In this document: piece after piece, positions 20,613 through 30,890 of the stretch
Numbering within the stretch: position 1 is the first letter of the stretch
Layout: every line of letters begins with the position of its first letter
Assembly (NCBI GenBank): GCA_951640165.1
Contig: OX621246.1
Coordinates: 35,730,501 to 35,794,500 of the forward strand
Source of the DNA: Pseudoips prasinana
Taxonomy: Eukaryota > Arthropoda > Insecta > Lepidoptera > Nolidae
Direction: 5' to 3'
DNA length: 64,000 nucleotides
Program-made: the position numbers and the translations under genes
The notes under the pieces: generated by a model
Told to the model about the DNA's origin: nothing
Seen by the model: only the letters and a program-made list of their open reading frames with translations
Database searches by the model: none

Positions 20613-20904
20613 AAGCTGATCATAAGTAAATAGCTAGCGCCATACATGGCTTATTATATACGACTCGAGCCGTGCATCGAATATAGTTACTTTGTGCGGG
20701 ACAAAGAGGGCTTTGAGGAACTTTGTAATGAATGCAAGCCGATCCAGAGAGGCTTGCGGTAGCGGTTCCTCGGTGCATTGCACATGTCTTGTGCATAATG
20801 AGGTGGTTTCCAGTACTTACCTTCTGTGCTCTCACATAGTGGATGAAGTAATTAGTTTGACTGCAAGTGTACTGCAATCGTGGAAATAGTCGCGTCGCCA
20901 CTAT
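20613..20904. other. No recognised feature
   Basis: Opposed short ORFs only. Confidence 0.45.
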
Positions 20905-21005
20905 TCAGGCGCTCACATATTCGGGTTCGATCCCCGCGTAGGATAACTATTAAGACTCATGAATAGTCTTTGAGTGTGGGTGTGTTTTGTGTACGTGTAT
21001 GTATT
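20905..21005 (+). mobile_element. tRNA-like SINE fragment
   Basis: Box B (GGGTTCGATCCCCGCGTAGG) is followed by a body loosely like SINE-B (GTCTTTGAGTGTGGGTGTG). Confidence 0.45.
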
Positions 21006-21014
21006 ACTTACTTA

Positions 21015-21190
21015 TAGTAGTAGGCCTCTGACAAGGCTTAGCGACTGTTGCCAAATGGTTATAATCGATACGCTCACGAGACGCTCAGAAATTAACCTCT
21101 TTGAGGTACACCCATCTATGGACTGACCGCAACCCTAGTTGCTTAACCTCGTCGATCATAGAGAGCATGTGGCTATGAGCGATAGGTGTA
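21015..21190 (-). mobile_element. 5S-SINE
   Basis: Antisense copy: AGGCCTCTGACAAGGCTTAG, then CACCCATCTATGGACTGACC (5S box C region), TAGTTGCTTAACCTC (box A region) and the 5' end near GAGCATGTGGCTATGAGCG. Confidence 0.8.
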
Positions 21191-21354
21191 TGTATTAACC
21201 CAGTGCGAAATCGTTGTTGTTTTTGCTCAAACCTTGTCTCGCAGAAAGCAATAAGACCTTGTGGGGGCTATTTGTGCAAATGTCGCTCTACTTTTTAGGT
21301 ATCTCGTCCGATTGAGGTAAGGGCATTTCATCGATACGTTGGCAGTTGTTCTGT

Positions 21355-21435
21355 CCGGCAATTGAACCTGAAAAACGAGGGCAACACAGCAGTGGGGAGT
21401 TGATTACCTTAACTACTACGCAACACACGCAGTCA
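21355..21435 (-). mobile_element. tRNA-like SINE-C-type end, degenerate
   Basis: CCGGCAATTGAACCTGAAAA followed by a region ending near ACTACTACGC resembles the antisense tRNA-like end of SINE-C. Confidence 0.3.
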
Positions 21436-22440
21436 GTAGGTGGATTTTATGTAGTATAAAAAGACTAGGTAGTATAATCTTTTCCACGTGTATATTGTTA
21501 CTCTATGGAAGATTTGTCCAGAACGATTCACGGTAAAAATATTTTGAAACAAGTGTTACAAGACGTGTGTAACATTATTCACAGCGTGTAAAACAATTCA
21601 CTATTACTTATATCCTTGGCTGTATTGTCTGCAAGTCTGCAATAATATATAGTCACAATAAAAGCAACGTGGAACAGAAGTGGTGTGATATAACCAAAAA
21701 TGGAAATATTTACTCATAACACTGAAGTCACTGAACTAGTAGAATGTCAGTTTATGTATAACCAGTAATCAAACGCGTGATTAGAAAAGACATGCGACAT
21801 TTTTGTGTGAAGTTCCTTACACATAAGATGTCGCTTTCCTCTGCCATTATTTCGCCTATGAGCAATTGAATTGAGGTAGTAACTTTTAAAGAATACCCTG
21901 CACGTTATATCATTAGTATGTGAGTGTTGTGGTTAGTTTTTAACGTGGTCGCCAGATAGAATATCCAGAAACCTAACAAATCCGGACCAGTCGGACACGC
22001 AAATATTGGGCCAAATGGCTAAGTCTCCAGATCAATAATCGCCAAGAGCCGATTTGGAAATTATAAATGTACAACAAATTTGTATTGTATATGTACTTCT
22101 CTCAGCACATTATTGACAAATTTATATGGCCAAAAATAATGTAACTAATGACTTGTTAGCTATTAAGAACTTTAGTAAATAAGTTGAGCCGGTGTACTGT
22201 TATCCATTTTATGCTAATAAAGTTCTATGATATTCTATTCTATAGCGTTCTACTGGAATATCAAGTAGAACGTTATGCTTAAAAGTTAGGCACTAATGGA
22301 ATGGTGTCGTCATTCTTCCTGCAAAAATATGAAATTCTTCTGTAATAATATAAAACTTCTAATACGGTATGTTTTCATAATATAAAGATCTGTGTAAACG
22401 ACACGATACATACGATAAAGCATCTTTTGTTTGTTGTTTT
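21436..22440. other. No recognised feature (1 kb)
   Basis: Two imperfect hairpins (21791-21838 and 22244-22276, the latter with 12 of 13 pairs) are the only structure seen. Confidence 0.45.
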
Positions 22441-22745
22441 GTTAAAACTGTTTTGGATCCAGCAACGAATTTAATCAGTAAGAATCAAGGAGGAGTTAAT
22501 AAATGAATAGTTCCACTTATCCCCAGAGAAAAGCAGGAGACAGAATGATATAACGAGGCTGGAGTCTTAAAAAACGAGGAAATTGGTTTTGCAGTTGGCT
22601 TGCCTAGTCTTATTTGCTGGGCTGCATAAGCCCCCGCTCTCCTCTTATCCGGTGGAGAAGTAAAAGCCTCATAGGCTAACCGTAAACGTAATGTCAAACA
22701 AAAGCCAAAGCCTCATGCACAAGCTTTGCTGGAGGGTACTCCCAT
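22441..22745 (+). repeat. Repeat R1 copy
   Basis: Shares, in order, TTGGATCCAGCAACGAATTT, AATAGTTCCACTTATCCCCA and a following purine-rich block with 51290-51460 in the same orientation. Its right part resembles 3985-4050. The class is unknown. Confidence 0.55.
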
Positions 22746-23489
22746 TTAGTTTCTTGTGTATCTCACATTATTGGTGTTACACGTAGTTGTACGAAATTTG
22801 AACTTAATTACGATTATGCTCGTAATTTGTATAAATTACGCCGCTGATTGTTAGAGGTCGCCGCACAATACTGAGAAACTTTTCGGCGCACATTGTTATT
22901 TTAATTCGTATTTTCTAGAATAAAGATGTATATTTTAAGTGTATACATACGTAAATTACATTTTGTATTTATTATGATATGTTTTTGTTACAGGTATGTT
23001 GTCAGATTTTTGGGAATGATTCAGTAAGTGATGATATTTTTCGATGATTTTGTAGAAGGATTTTAATTTAACTATTTGACTGAGTATTTACTTGGTATTA
23101 GTATCAAGTGTTTCCCAAATCTTTGAAAGGCTAGATATGGGGAAGAACAAGACATAAAATGTAAATAATCTAAATTTAAAACGGTTTTGACTTTGTTCGC
23201 GCGATGCTTGAAAATAACTTGTGCTTTTACCATTATAACGATTGCAATGATTGCATCTCTAAATACTAGGGGTACCCGAGACATCGTAATAGTCTTCGCA
23301 ACACTTGTTATTTAAACGCTTTAACCGTTTTCTATAAAGATAATAACCAGAAAAAAGTTTGAAGGAGGTAGAAGCCTTACGGTGTATTTAAATAATATGT
23401 AAACTATAGCAGTTGCTGTTTGGCTGACGGCAAAGAATATAAGGCGACAAGAGGGAATATCTCCCGTAGAACGGGCAACAGCATCTTTC
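22746..23489. other. No recognised feature
   Basis: No credible ORF. Confidence 0.45.
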
Positions 23490-23563
23490 TTTGTACCATG
23501 ACCATCATACTGCGATCGCCAACTCGTCTGCCAAGCGTGACGCTTATGGCATAAACCTCCAAA
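23490..23563 (+). mobile_element. RTE 3' UTR, left part of a split copy
   Basis: Contains ATCATACTGCGATCGCCAAC and GTCTGCCAAGCGTGACG, closely like 49950-49990. It is interrupted by a 5S-SINE after ACCTCCAAA (23555-23563). Confidence 0.65.
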
Positions 23564-23826
23564 GGCGCTCATAGCCAGATGCTCTCACCGGTCCGTAAGT
23601 GATTGGTGAGGTTAAGCAACTAGGCTCGCGGTCAGTCCATGGATGGGTGACCGCCAAAGTGGTTTAATTTCTGAGCGTCTCCGTGCTTCGGAGGGCACGT
23701 TAAGTTGTCGGTCCCGATTGTAGCCATTAGGCAACAGTCGTTAAGCCATGTCAGAGGCCTACTAGGCGGCTTGAACAACTCTGACACCAGGGTAACCACT
23801 GCCCATACGATAAGTAAGTAGTAAGT
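23564..23826 (+). mobile_element. 5S rRNA-derived SINE with 9-bp target-site duplication (best copy)
   Basis: The first 95 bp match 5S rRNA. CACCGGT is at 23586-23592, GTTAAGCAAC (box A region) at 23611-23620, CGCGGT near 23627 and TGGATGGGTGACCGC (box C) at 23640-23654. The 25- and 29-base spacings between the starts of these blocks are, from memory, those of metazoan 5S rRNA. An unrelated 3' domain follows (GCGTCTCCGTGCTTCGGAGG ... CAGAGGCCTACTAGGCGGC), with a tail of TAAGTAAGTAGTAAGT. ACCTCCAAA flanks it exactly on both sides (23555-23563 and 23827-23835), proving retroposition into an RTE 3' UTR. The retained internal promoter suggests transcription by RNA polymerase III; that is inference. 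Confidence 0.9.
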
Positions 23827-23925
23827 ACCTCCAAATGATAGACCATCTCGAATGTGGAAATCATTTTAGGCGGCTTTTGTCCAGCAGTGGACGACAATCA
23901 GCTGATGTGATGTTAATGATGATGT
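23827..23925 (+). mobile_element. RTE 3' UTR, right part of the split copy
   Basis: Resumes with the duplicated ACCTCCAAA and runs through TTTTGTCCAGCAGTGGACGA to a degenerate (GAT)n tail, the normal RTE end. Confidence 0.7.
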
Positions 23926-23935
23926 ATACTATAGT

Positions 23936-24030
23936 GCACGAGGGTGTGCGCAAACACAGCAGCAATATTTCCGTATTCTCATAATCCGGGCACAGATTAG
24001 TCCCAGGATTGACAGTTTTACGTGTTTCCT
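23936..24030 (-). mobile_element. SINE-C fragment
   Basis: GTGCACGAGGGTGTGCGCAA, then ATTCTCATAATCCGGG and a TTTTACGTG segment, all in the antisense family order. Confidence 0.55.
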
Positions 24031-24544
24031 ATTCATTTTATTGTTGACTTTAATTATTGACAATTTAAATTTGCATGCCTAACATTAGATTACATACTTA
24101 CCCAAACATTTTGCACAACATATGTAGTTGAATATAGTGAAACTATACTACAATGTCGCCAACTACTTTGTACCTATATTCTGGCAAATAAATATTTAAT
24201 TCATTCATCCGAGGAAAGGGTAATAAATAGTAAAAATAATACTCATATTTAAAAAAATCAGTGTGCTTTTATAGACCACATGACTGAAGTAATACTTCAA
24301 ACGTAACTGGCTATGAGAGATAGAGAGAAAAGGTGCTCGCACGGCGCACCTCTTGCCCCTACAGTAATATACGAAACGTAACTCTATCTCCCTCTCTCTC
24401 TCTTTCTATCTTCACTAACTTATATCTCCCGCTCAACTCTCTCGTTCGCCTCGCCAGAACACGTCTAGTCACGCATTCAACAGTTTACTCCCCAAGTAAA
24501 GCGTACGTAAAGAAGTTTTACTTGAAATATCTCAATAAAACTTA
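24031..24544. other. No recognised feature
   Basis: Contains a pyrimidine-rich CTCTCTCTCT stretch near 24390-24410 but no credible gene. Confidence 0.45.
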
Positions 24545-24622
24545 TAGATCTGACTCAGGATTTCAACCTAGGCCTTTAATATCAGCGATGCAATACTCTA
24601 CCGTTACACCAACAACGTAATA
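24545..24622 (-). mobile_element. tRNA-like SINE head
   Basis: Read on the minus strand: GTTGGTGTAACGGTAGAGTA (box A type) and GGTTGAAATCCTGAG (box B with one change). It does not fold as an intact tRNA. Confidence 0.5.
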
Positions 24623-24962
24623 GGCTACCATTTACATCGTACGAATGAAATTAAATGCGTAGATATATTGTGACGTTTCATGTGTCATGCAATAAATACA
24701 GTCTTATCATATCATTTCCTGTCAGTACAGTCACATGCATTTATATTTTATGTATTTATGTAAAGAAAGAATTTAATATTGTTAGCACCATTTTTATTTA
24801 TATTTTTTTAATTGCTTTTTTAACTAAATATTTCAGGTATTTGACATAGAAAAATGTAAATTAAAGCATTATTAATAATAAACGTTTAATGTCGTTGCTT
24901 TATGAACAAAATAACGCATCGTTTTATTTGAAAAGCAATTCCCTTTAATAGACAAAAATATC
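24623..24962. other. No recognised feature
   Basis: Very AT-rich. Confidence 0.5.
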
Positions 24963-24970
24963 TATCTATA

Positions 24971-26184
24971 TTTATTTATTTATTTATACTTCAGTACTAT
25001 TGAAATGTACATAGGCGGACTTAATGCCAAAGGCATTTTCTAACAATCAACCTTAGGGTAGTGCAGAGAGATCATGGCAGGTGCACTTAGGTATAAAAAA
25101 ATGTATTTACTTACTATAATTATAAATAATAATAATGACGAACACTATACATATTCTATAAATATATACAATACATACTATACAATAAATACCATATGCT
25201 TTAATCTAATGAATACTATACTATAACATAATATACTATAATAAATAAAATTATTAAAATGATTGATGAGACGTTTCTGCGTGAAGCTTCTTGCAAATAT
25301 GCTCACGTACTTTCTTTTTAAACGCATAGCGAGTCTTAGCCATCCTGATTCCAACCGGAAGCTCATTCCAAAGAAGGATAGATTGGACAAAGAAAGAGGA
25401 ATGAATAAAGTCAGAGCTATGTGGTGGACATAGTAAAAGACGATTATGACTAGAGCGGAGAGTTTTACTATGAGTAGCAAAAACATATTGAAAGTGAGGC
25501 GTTAAGTAAGAAGGAACAGTAGGAGAGTCCAGTATGGAGAAAAGTGTGGTGAGCGCTCTTAAATTTCTTCGCCGGCGAATAGGCAACCAGTTTAACTGGG
25601 TGCGGTAAGCAGACACATGATCATACTTACGTAGATTGAAAACGAATCGAATGCAGTTATTTAGAAGTCGGTCAAGTTTGTTAAGAAGATCTGCATTCAG
25701 GTCAAAGTAGCACACATCACCATAGTCGACAATGGGAAAAATTAGAGTCTGCACAAGCATTTCTTTTGTTCTGGATGGAAGGAAATTTTTAAGCCTATAA
25801 AATGCCCTTAACATTCCAGTGATTCTCTGACTGATGCCAGAAATATGGCTTTGCCAGTTTAGATTGCTGTCAATTACCAATCCCAGATCCTTGACTTTTT
25901 GGCTAATGGGTATGGGATAGTTGTCAAATATAATAGGGGGCAAAGTGCCCACATCTACCTTGCACATCATTCTTGAGCTACCCACTATGATTGCTTGGCA
26001 CTTTGACGGATTGACGGTTAACCCAAACTTATCTGACGAGATTTTTAAAAATTGTAAGTCTCGATTTATTTTATCAATTCCCTCTGATAAACTATCAACA
26101 CTCGCCTGGGTGTACAGTTGCAGGTCGTCAGCATATAGATGATACGCACTCTGAAGATCCTGAGTTAAGAGGTTTAGTATCCTA
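24971..26184 (-). mobile_element. CR1/L2-like LINE, 5'-truncated
   Basis: A 1.2-kb non-LTR retrotransposon lacking its 5' part. The 3' end is an (ATAA)n tail at 24971-24988, preceded by a 3' UTR of about 265 bp (plus strand ACTTAATGCCAAAGGCATTT). TATCTATA flanks both ends (24963-24970 and 26185-26192), a plausible but low-complexity target-site duplication. The insertion lies in the edge of a Helitron-like element. Confidence 0.85.
25254..26165 (-). pseudogene. Reverse transcriptase C-terminal half (YADD)
   Basis: An uninterrupted frame (25254-26219, 321 codons, the first 15 or so from flanking DNA). It contains HLYADDLQLY with the catalytic YADD at residues 29-32. Downstream are typical CR1/L2/Daphne thumb-region motifs: LTVNPSKCQAIIVG, KDLGLVIDSNLNW, SRTKEMLVQTLIFPIVDYGD, LNNCIRFVFNLRKYDHVS and LNWLPIRRRRNL. 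The endonuclease and the first reverse transcriptase motifs are missing, so it cannot be active. The absence of stops over 300 codons suggests a fairly recent insertion. The clade is assigned from motif style only. Confidence 0.85.
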
Positions 26185-26189
26185 TATCT

Positions 26190-26498
26190 ATACATATAAT
26201 AAAATCGTAGGAAAGTCAAAACTGTATATTAAATATTTTTTTAAAGGATACTTAGGGCGTGATTTACTGTCGCTATTGAAGCCGAAAATATAGTTTTTAG
26301 AATTTTTGTCTGTTTGTATGTATGTATGTCCGGGTTAAACTCAAAAAGTACTGCATGGATTTACTTAAAATTTTGCATGAATGGTACTAAGAGGTCGGGT
26401 CAACATTTAGGTTACATATTATCACGCTATCACCTACGAGGTAGGAGCTGTGGTAATTTATAAAATTAAACGCGGGTAAAACCGCGGGGAACATCTAG
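26190..26498 (+). mobile_element. Helitron-like element, longer subfamily
   Basis: The 3' end is standard (CGCGGGTAAAACCGCG, then CTAG|T at 26495-26499). Its body (ACTCAAAAAGTACTGCATGG, GAGGTCGGGTCAACATTTAG) matches 38715-39000 in the opposite orientation, and both end near TAATAAAATCGTAGGAAA. A clean 5' TC was not found. Confidence 0.6.
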
Positions 26499-26833
26499 TA
26501 TCTTATATTTATTTAAAACTTATGCTCGCAAAACTAGACTGGCGCACTTAATGCTTTTCCCTAGTCAACCTTATCGTGGTACAGATAACAACGTACGCGG
26601 CACTCATCCCAGCCACGATAGTGATACAATGCTGGAGTTGGCAATTCGCCGGTTTAAAGGTTAAAGGTATAATATAAATTTTGAAAAAAATCAAAAGGTA
26701 CGATACTAAAAAAACAATGCTATTAATATCTGTTTTTGGTTCCAATAAATATTTGTATTTGAAAAAAAAAAAAAAAATAATATTATAAATTGAATATTCA
26801 CTGAGAAGTAAGTAACTCTTTGTTGTACAGACG
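26499..26833. other. No recognised feature; poly(A) run
   Basis: A run of about 16 A at 26761-26776 may be the tail of an unrecognised retroposed sequence to its left. Confidence 0.4.
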
Positions 26834-26872
26834 CCATCAAATCAAGCTACACTAATCTGTCAAAAGAGAATG
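26834..26872 (+). mobile_element. MITE-D end, diverged
   Basis: TTGTACAGACGCCATCAAAT followed by CAAGCTACACTAATCTGTCA matches the left end of MITE-D at 31598. Confidence 0.6.
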
Positions 26873-27943
26873 GCAGAATTCGTATCGCATACTTCCTTTG
26901 TTGTTCAGCTATATAATTTGTACCACTTGTTACGACAACTAAGGTATTGATTTTAATGTAAGTATAATATTTTTAGAACTTGGGATTAATTAATAAAATC
27001 AAAAAGAATATTTCAATTATTTTCAATAAATAAACGTATTAAAATCGTAAACTAAACGCAGTTACGTTTACAGAAATTGCCATGTGTAAAATAATATAAA
27101 TGTCGAAATTATAATTAATTATTTATAAATAGGAACAACATTACATATAAATCATATAATTATAGACTTATTTATTATACCTAAGAAAGCACAGTAGTTG
27201 CATTAAATCGTAATAATTAATGATTTAGAATAGGAACGTTTTCGTCTTTAAATTTTTTTTGTTCATGGCAATTATTTATTGACAGGCAAAGACAATCTGT
27301 CAGGTATTTATTGCTGTTGTTTTGATACATGTCATCAATTTAGCAAATAATCTTGCAGATATTACGTGGGTTCAGCATCAGTTCCTCCGTGCTATAATAT
27401 ATATCTGTTGACAGTGGATTCACGAAAGGACGCTTTATCATTTAATTAAAATGACGAGTTAGCAATGTGTTAATTGCAACATTCGTTTGCCCCGACTAAG
27501 AAGACAAGCATTATCCGAAGAGAGTAAGAGAGTGAAGTTCTCAATAAACCCAATGTTGCTTTGTGCTATGTGATAATTATTATTGTTTGGTACTTATATG
27601 ACGATATTCTTAGATGAAGTAATACTAAGGATAAATTAATAATAATATTAATACAATTAATGTAGTTACAAAAAACAAAGAATCTATTGTTTTATTTACC
27701 TCCACTCAAAACCTCATATATAACCCCTCGCAACCTCACACAAATGTGCACTGTTTTATGAACTTTGTAATTAATGGAAATAAAGAACTTTTCATTATTT
27801 CAACAAATAATAGCTTTTTGCATCTTCCTAACCTAACTCGCGACCCGTTTAGGGTTTTCGGGGCAGGTTCGGAATAAATCCATGTAAAAACTATAAAAAG
27901 AGCTACAACATTTACTTTATCACCATAACAATGTTTATGTAAT
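26873..27943. other. No recognised feature (1.1 kb)
   Basis: AT-rich, no credible ORF. Confidence 0.5.
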
Positions 27944-28057
27944 AATAATATCTAGGGACCATGTCACACAGATCATCCTAGCCCCAAAATAAGCAAAGCT
28001 TGTACTATGGGTACCAGGCGACGATATACATACTTATATTGATAGATAAATACTTAA
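27944..28057 (-). mobile_element. SINE-A, left part of a split copy
   Basis: Family 3' region (ATCCTAGCCCCAAAATAAGC) up to GATAAATACTTAA, where the TTAA element is inserted. It continues at 30001. Confidence 0.9.
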
Positions 28058-28433
28058 CACCTTACGTGCCGCGTGAAAAATTGAGTCTTTCCATTTGCGC
28101 CATAGGATCCACCGGTGAGCCTTCCCTTACTGTTCCATTCACGCCGCGCGGGTCACCCGTGAGCCAAATGACAGGTTGAGCAAAAACGCTTCCTGCAGGC
28201 CGAATACTACAGATATCGAACAAAACCCATATGGACGTGAGCCGCAAGGCCCTGTAGTTTAACCGATGTAGCGTGGTTTTCAAATCCATTCGAATTTTTT
28301 TCTTTTATGAAGGTTATTGTAATGAAACTAGTGTTGTTCTTATTGTACCAGGAAATATTTTTAATTTGGTATTACTTATATAATATTATGAGACATTATA
28401 TATTTTAATAAAATCTAACCATAATAATGAAAC

Positions 28434-28975
28434 ATTAATTTTAATTCTAGATTTTTTTTCTTTACCACATAATAAAACTATCACTTTAAATGACGTTACG
28501 AACTTTTTTCAGTATGACATGAATTAATTAGTTTTCTATTATCATTAAAATTAAAAGAAAAACAAAAATTATATACCTCTTTCTATGTATCTTTTTACTT
28601 AAAATTATAAAGCATAATTATGCACATAAACTAAGTCTATAATCCCATTTTTATTTAAATTCTAGAATTGTTTTCTTTACCACATACCAAAAATAGCACT
28701 TTAAATGACGTAACAAACTTTTTTCAATATCACATTAATGAATTAGTCTTCAGTTATCATTAAAATTAAAAGAAACTTAAAAATAATATACCACTTAATG
28801 TGTATCATTTTACTAAAATTATAAAGCATAATTATGCACATAAACTAAGTCTATAATCACATTATTTATGGCCCTTCTTTTCAACATAACAGTTTAGTCA
28901 ACTATTATTATTGAAATTAAAAGAATAACTTATTAATATTACCTCTTTCTATGTATCTAAAATGTATATAATAAA
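28434..28975 (+). repeat. Tandem repeat, about 214-bp period, about 2.5 units
   Basis: CTTTACCACAT recurs at 28460 and 28675, and CATAATTATGCACATAAACT recurs at 28611 and 28825. A shortened third unit contains the CCTCTTTCTATGTATCT seen near 28577. It lies inside the TTAA element. Confidence 0.85.
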
Positions 28976-28989
28976 ACATGAACTTTATT

Positions 28990-29563
28990 CATCATCATCA
29001 TCATATCAGCCGAAAGACGTCCACTGCTGGACAAAGGCCTTCCCCAAAGATCTCCACAATTGCCGGTCTTGCGCTGTTTGCATCCAGCAGTTTCCAGCGA
29101 CCCGCACAAGATCATCGGTCCATCTTGTAGGGGGCCTGCCCACGCTGCGTCTTCCGGTTCGTGGTCGCCACTCAAGAACCTTTCTGCCCCAACGGCCATC
29201 GATTCTACGAGCTATGTGCCCCGCCCACTGCCACTTCAGTTTTGCAATTCTCCGTGCTATGTCGGTGACTTTGGTTCGCCTGCGGATTTCGACATTTTTG
29301 ATTCGATCCCGCAGGGAAACTCCGAGCATAGCCCTCTCCATTGCTTGAGCCTTGAGCCTTCTAATAAGGCCCATAGTGAGCGACCACGTCTCTGTTCCGT
29401 AAGTCACACTGGTCGAAGACTTTCGACTTGAGACACTGCGGTATTTTGGACGAGAAGATGTTACGTAGCTTCCCGAACGCTGCCCAGCCGAGTTGGATTC
29501 TACGATTGACCTCCTTCTCGAAGTTGGACCTACCTAGTTGGATGGTCTGTCCTGGGTAAATAT
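28990..29563 (-). mobile_element. RTE-type LINE 3' end inside the TTAA element
   Basis: A 574-bp 5'-truncated RTE copy. An 11-bp target-site duplication, TGAACTTTATT, flanks it exactly (28979-28989 and 29564-29574). The 3' tail is (CAT)5 on the plus strand (28990-29004). Shorter pieces of the same 3' end occur at 11311, 18111, 23827, 33242, 50030 and 53012. Confidence 0.92.
29006..29540 (-). pseudogene. RTE reverse transcriptase C-terminus, frameshifted
   Basis: The downstream frame (29006-29407) encodes TYGTETWSLTMGL, ERAMLGVSLRDRIKN, IARRIAKLKWQWAGHIARR, GRPPTRWTDDLVRVAG and a final QQWTSFG, the classic RTE C-terminal block. Upstream in another frame is NFEKEVNRRIQLGWAAFGKL ... KVFDQC. The join near 29405 lacks about 14 bases (the expected Leu-Pro-Val-Met stretch), giving a frameshift. 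Together with the 5' truncation this makes it inactive. Confidence 0.85.
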
Positions 29564-30000
29564 TGAACTTTATTAAAGCAAGGTAAACAAAGAAATTGTT
29601 TAGCTGGACAAGTTCCGCAATATGTTGATATTTTTTTTGATTTTGTCTTAGCCTGTTTGCTACCTATGATCGGCACGTTTTCTGCGTAACATTGACGACA
29701 GGTTCTTCGACTTTTCGGGTGCGCGGTGAGCCGTATTGTGACCCCGCGGCCCCTGCCAACGGAAATTACGTTTTTGTTCGTAAGGGGCCACGCGGCTCAC
29801 TCGTGAGCCTTTTGCTATATCTCGTAAACTAGACGGTAGAAGTGATTGATTTTTATTTTCTGTACGTATTATCGCATTTTATAAACATAGGAGTGAAAAT
29901 CTGAAGTTTAAAAAAATTACGGATTTCGTGATTTGGGCATGGCCTGAACGGAAAGTTATGGAAGGCTCACCGGTGGGTCATATGGCACGCAAGGTGTTAA

Positions 30001-30120
30001 ATACATAGAAAACATCCATGACTCAGAAACAAATATTCGTGCTCATCACACAAATATTTGCACTTACCGGGATTTGAATCCAGGACCACCAGCTTCGTAG
30101 GCAGGAGCACTACCAACTAA
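30001..30120 (-). mobile_element. SINE-A, right part of the split copy
   Basis: Continues from 28057 with ATACATAGAAAACATCCATG and reaches the tRNA-like head (antisense GGAGCACTACCAACTA), where the last bases of the head are missing. Confidence 0.9.
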
Positions 30121-30478
30121 ATATAATATGTAACAATCTTCATTGGTACACTAGTTAACACTAGCATTTCATTGCCACATCAGTAGACACACTTGATATT
30201 TACAGTATCTTTATTACTTAGGCAGTAAGAGTGATTTTCGAACTGCAATGTTTCCACGGTCATGGGGTTGAACCACAGATTACCAAACGTAACCTTAAAA
30301 TAAAACTGGCTATAACTTTTATATCCCAAGTTCTAAAATAGTAAGAAATTAAAAATGTCTTTTCTATCATATTAACCACCAATTAAAACATAAAATATCC
30401 CGTAACACGAAATTTTACTGGCGGTACAAAAGTTTCATACATTCTTGCCGTTTGCCTTTCCACAATTGAACGTGAACC
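30121..30478. other. No recognised feature
   Basis: AT-rich, no ORF. Confidence 0.5.
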
Positions 30479-30503
30479 TTGGATGTGCTGGCGTCTGTAC
30501 ATC
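30479..30503 (-). mobile_element. Solo MITE-D end
   Basis: TTGGATGTGCTGGCGTCTGT followed by ACA is the right terminal repeat of MITE-D without its partner. Confidence 0.6.
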
Positions 30504-30664
30504 AAAAGTATTACATCTATGAGATATTATTACGATAGACATAGCAAAGGTAGTTAGGTTTTTGTTGGCAGTAAGTGTTAGGACATGATATTTATTTTTG
30601 AAGTAAATAATACCATTTATATAAAAAAAAACATCAAATCCATTATATATGGCCTTTGCGTCTG

Positions 30665-30890
30665 TTACAGACGATTTACGGCGCATTGTCTGAGAGACAT
30701 TTCGTTTGGTGGCTAAACAAACCGATGCGAGAGCGACATAGCCTGCCGCAGGCCTGACAAGAGAAGTTTGCGGTGGTAGGTGCCGAGCCGCTTTCATGTC
30801 GCTTCTGTCTCTTATCAGCAAGTACTCCGAACCAGGCATCATCACAATTCTTACGACCCTCCACTAAACGGCGCCATTCAACTCTATTCT
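30665..30890 (-). pseudogene. LINE C-terminal fragment with C2HC zinc finger
   Basis: The minus-strand frame reads VEWRRLVEGRKN, then RQKRHESGSAPTTANFSCQA, then CGRLCRSRIGLFSHQTKC and stops after LSDNAP. The C-x2-C ... H-x3-C finger containing SRIGL-SH is the characteristic last domain of several invertebrate LINE ORF2 proteins. No reverse transcriptase core lies upstream, so this is a truncated remnant. Confidence 0.7.

Larger units (their letters stand above)
28058..29996. mobile_element. TTAA-flanked piggyBac-like non-autonomous element (1,939 bp)
   Basis: TTAA lies at both borders (28054-28057 and 29997-30000), and removing the element restores the SINE-A sequence ACTTAAATACATAG. The 13-bp terminal inverted repeats are CACCTTACGTGCC and, at the right, its complement with one change. 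Subterminal inverted copies of CCACCGGTGAGCCTTCC lie near both ends, with further GGTGAGCC/GGCTCAC motifs, possible transposase sites. There is no transposase ORF. The interior holds a tandem repeat and an RTE fragment. TTAA target choice is the piggyBac hallmark, so a transposase in trans is inferred. Confidence 0.85.

Noticed and set aside
23564..23658. A true 5S rRNA gene
   Set aside because: Only conserved blocks remain, the 5S 3' end is replaced by an unrelated domain, and the unit has its own target-site duplication.
24971..26184. Active LINE
   Set aside because: It lacks the endonuclease and N-terminal reverse transcriptase motifs, so it is 5'-truncated.
28434..28975. CRISPR-like or satellite array
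   Set aside because: It has only about 2.5 long units (about 214 bp), no short spacers, and lies inside a DNA transposon.
29060..29431. Plus-strand frames over the RTE fragment
   Set aside because: They are shadows of the minus-strand reverse transcriptase remnant.
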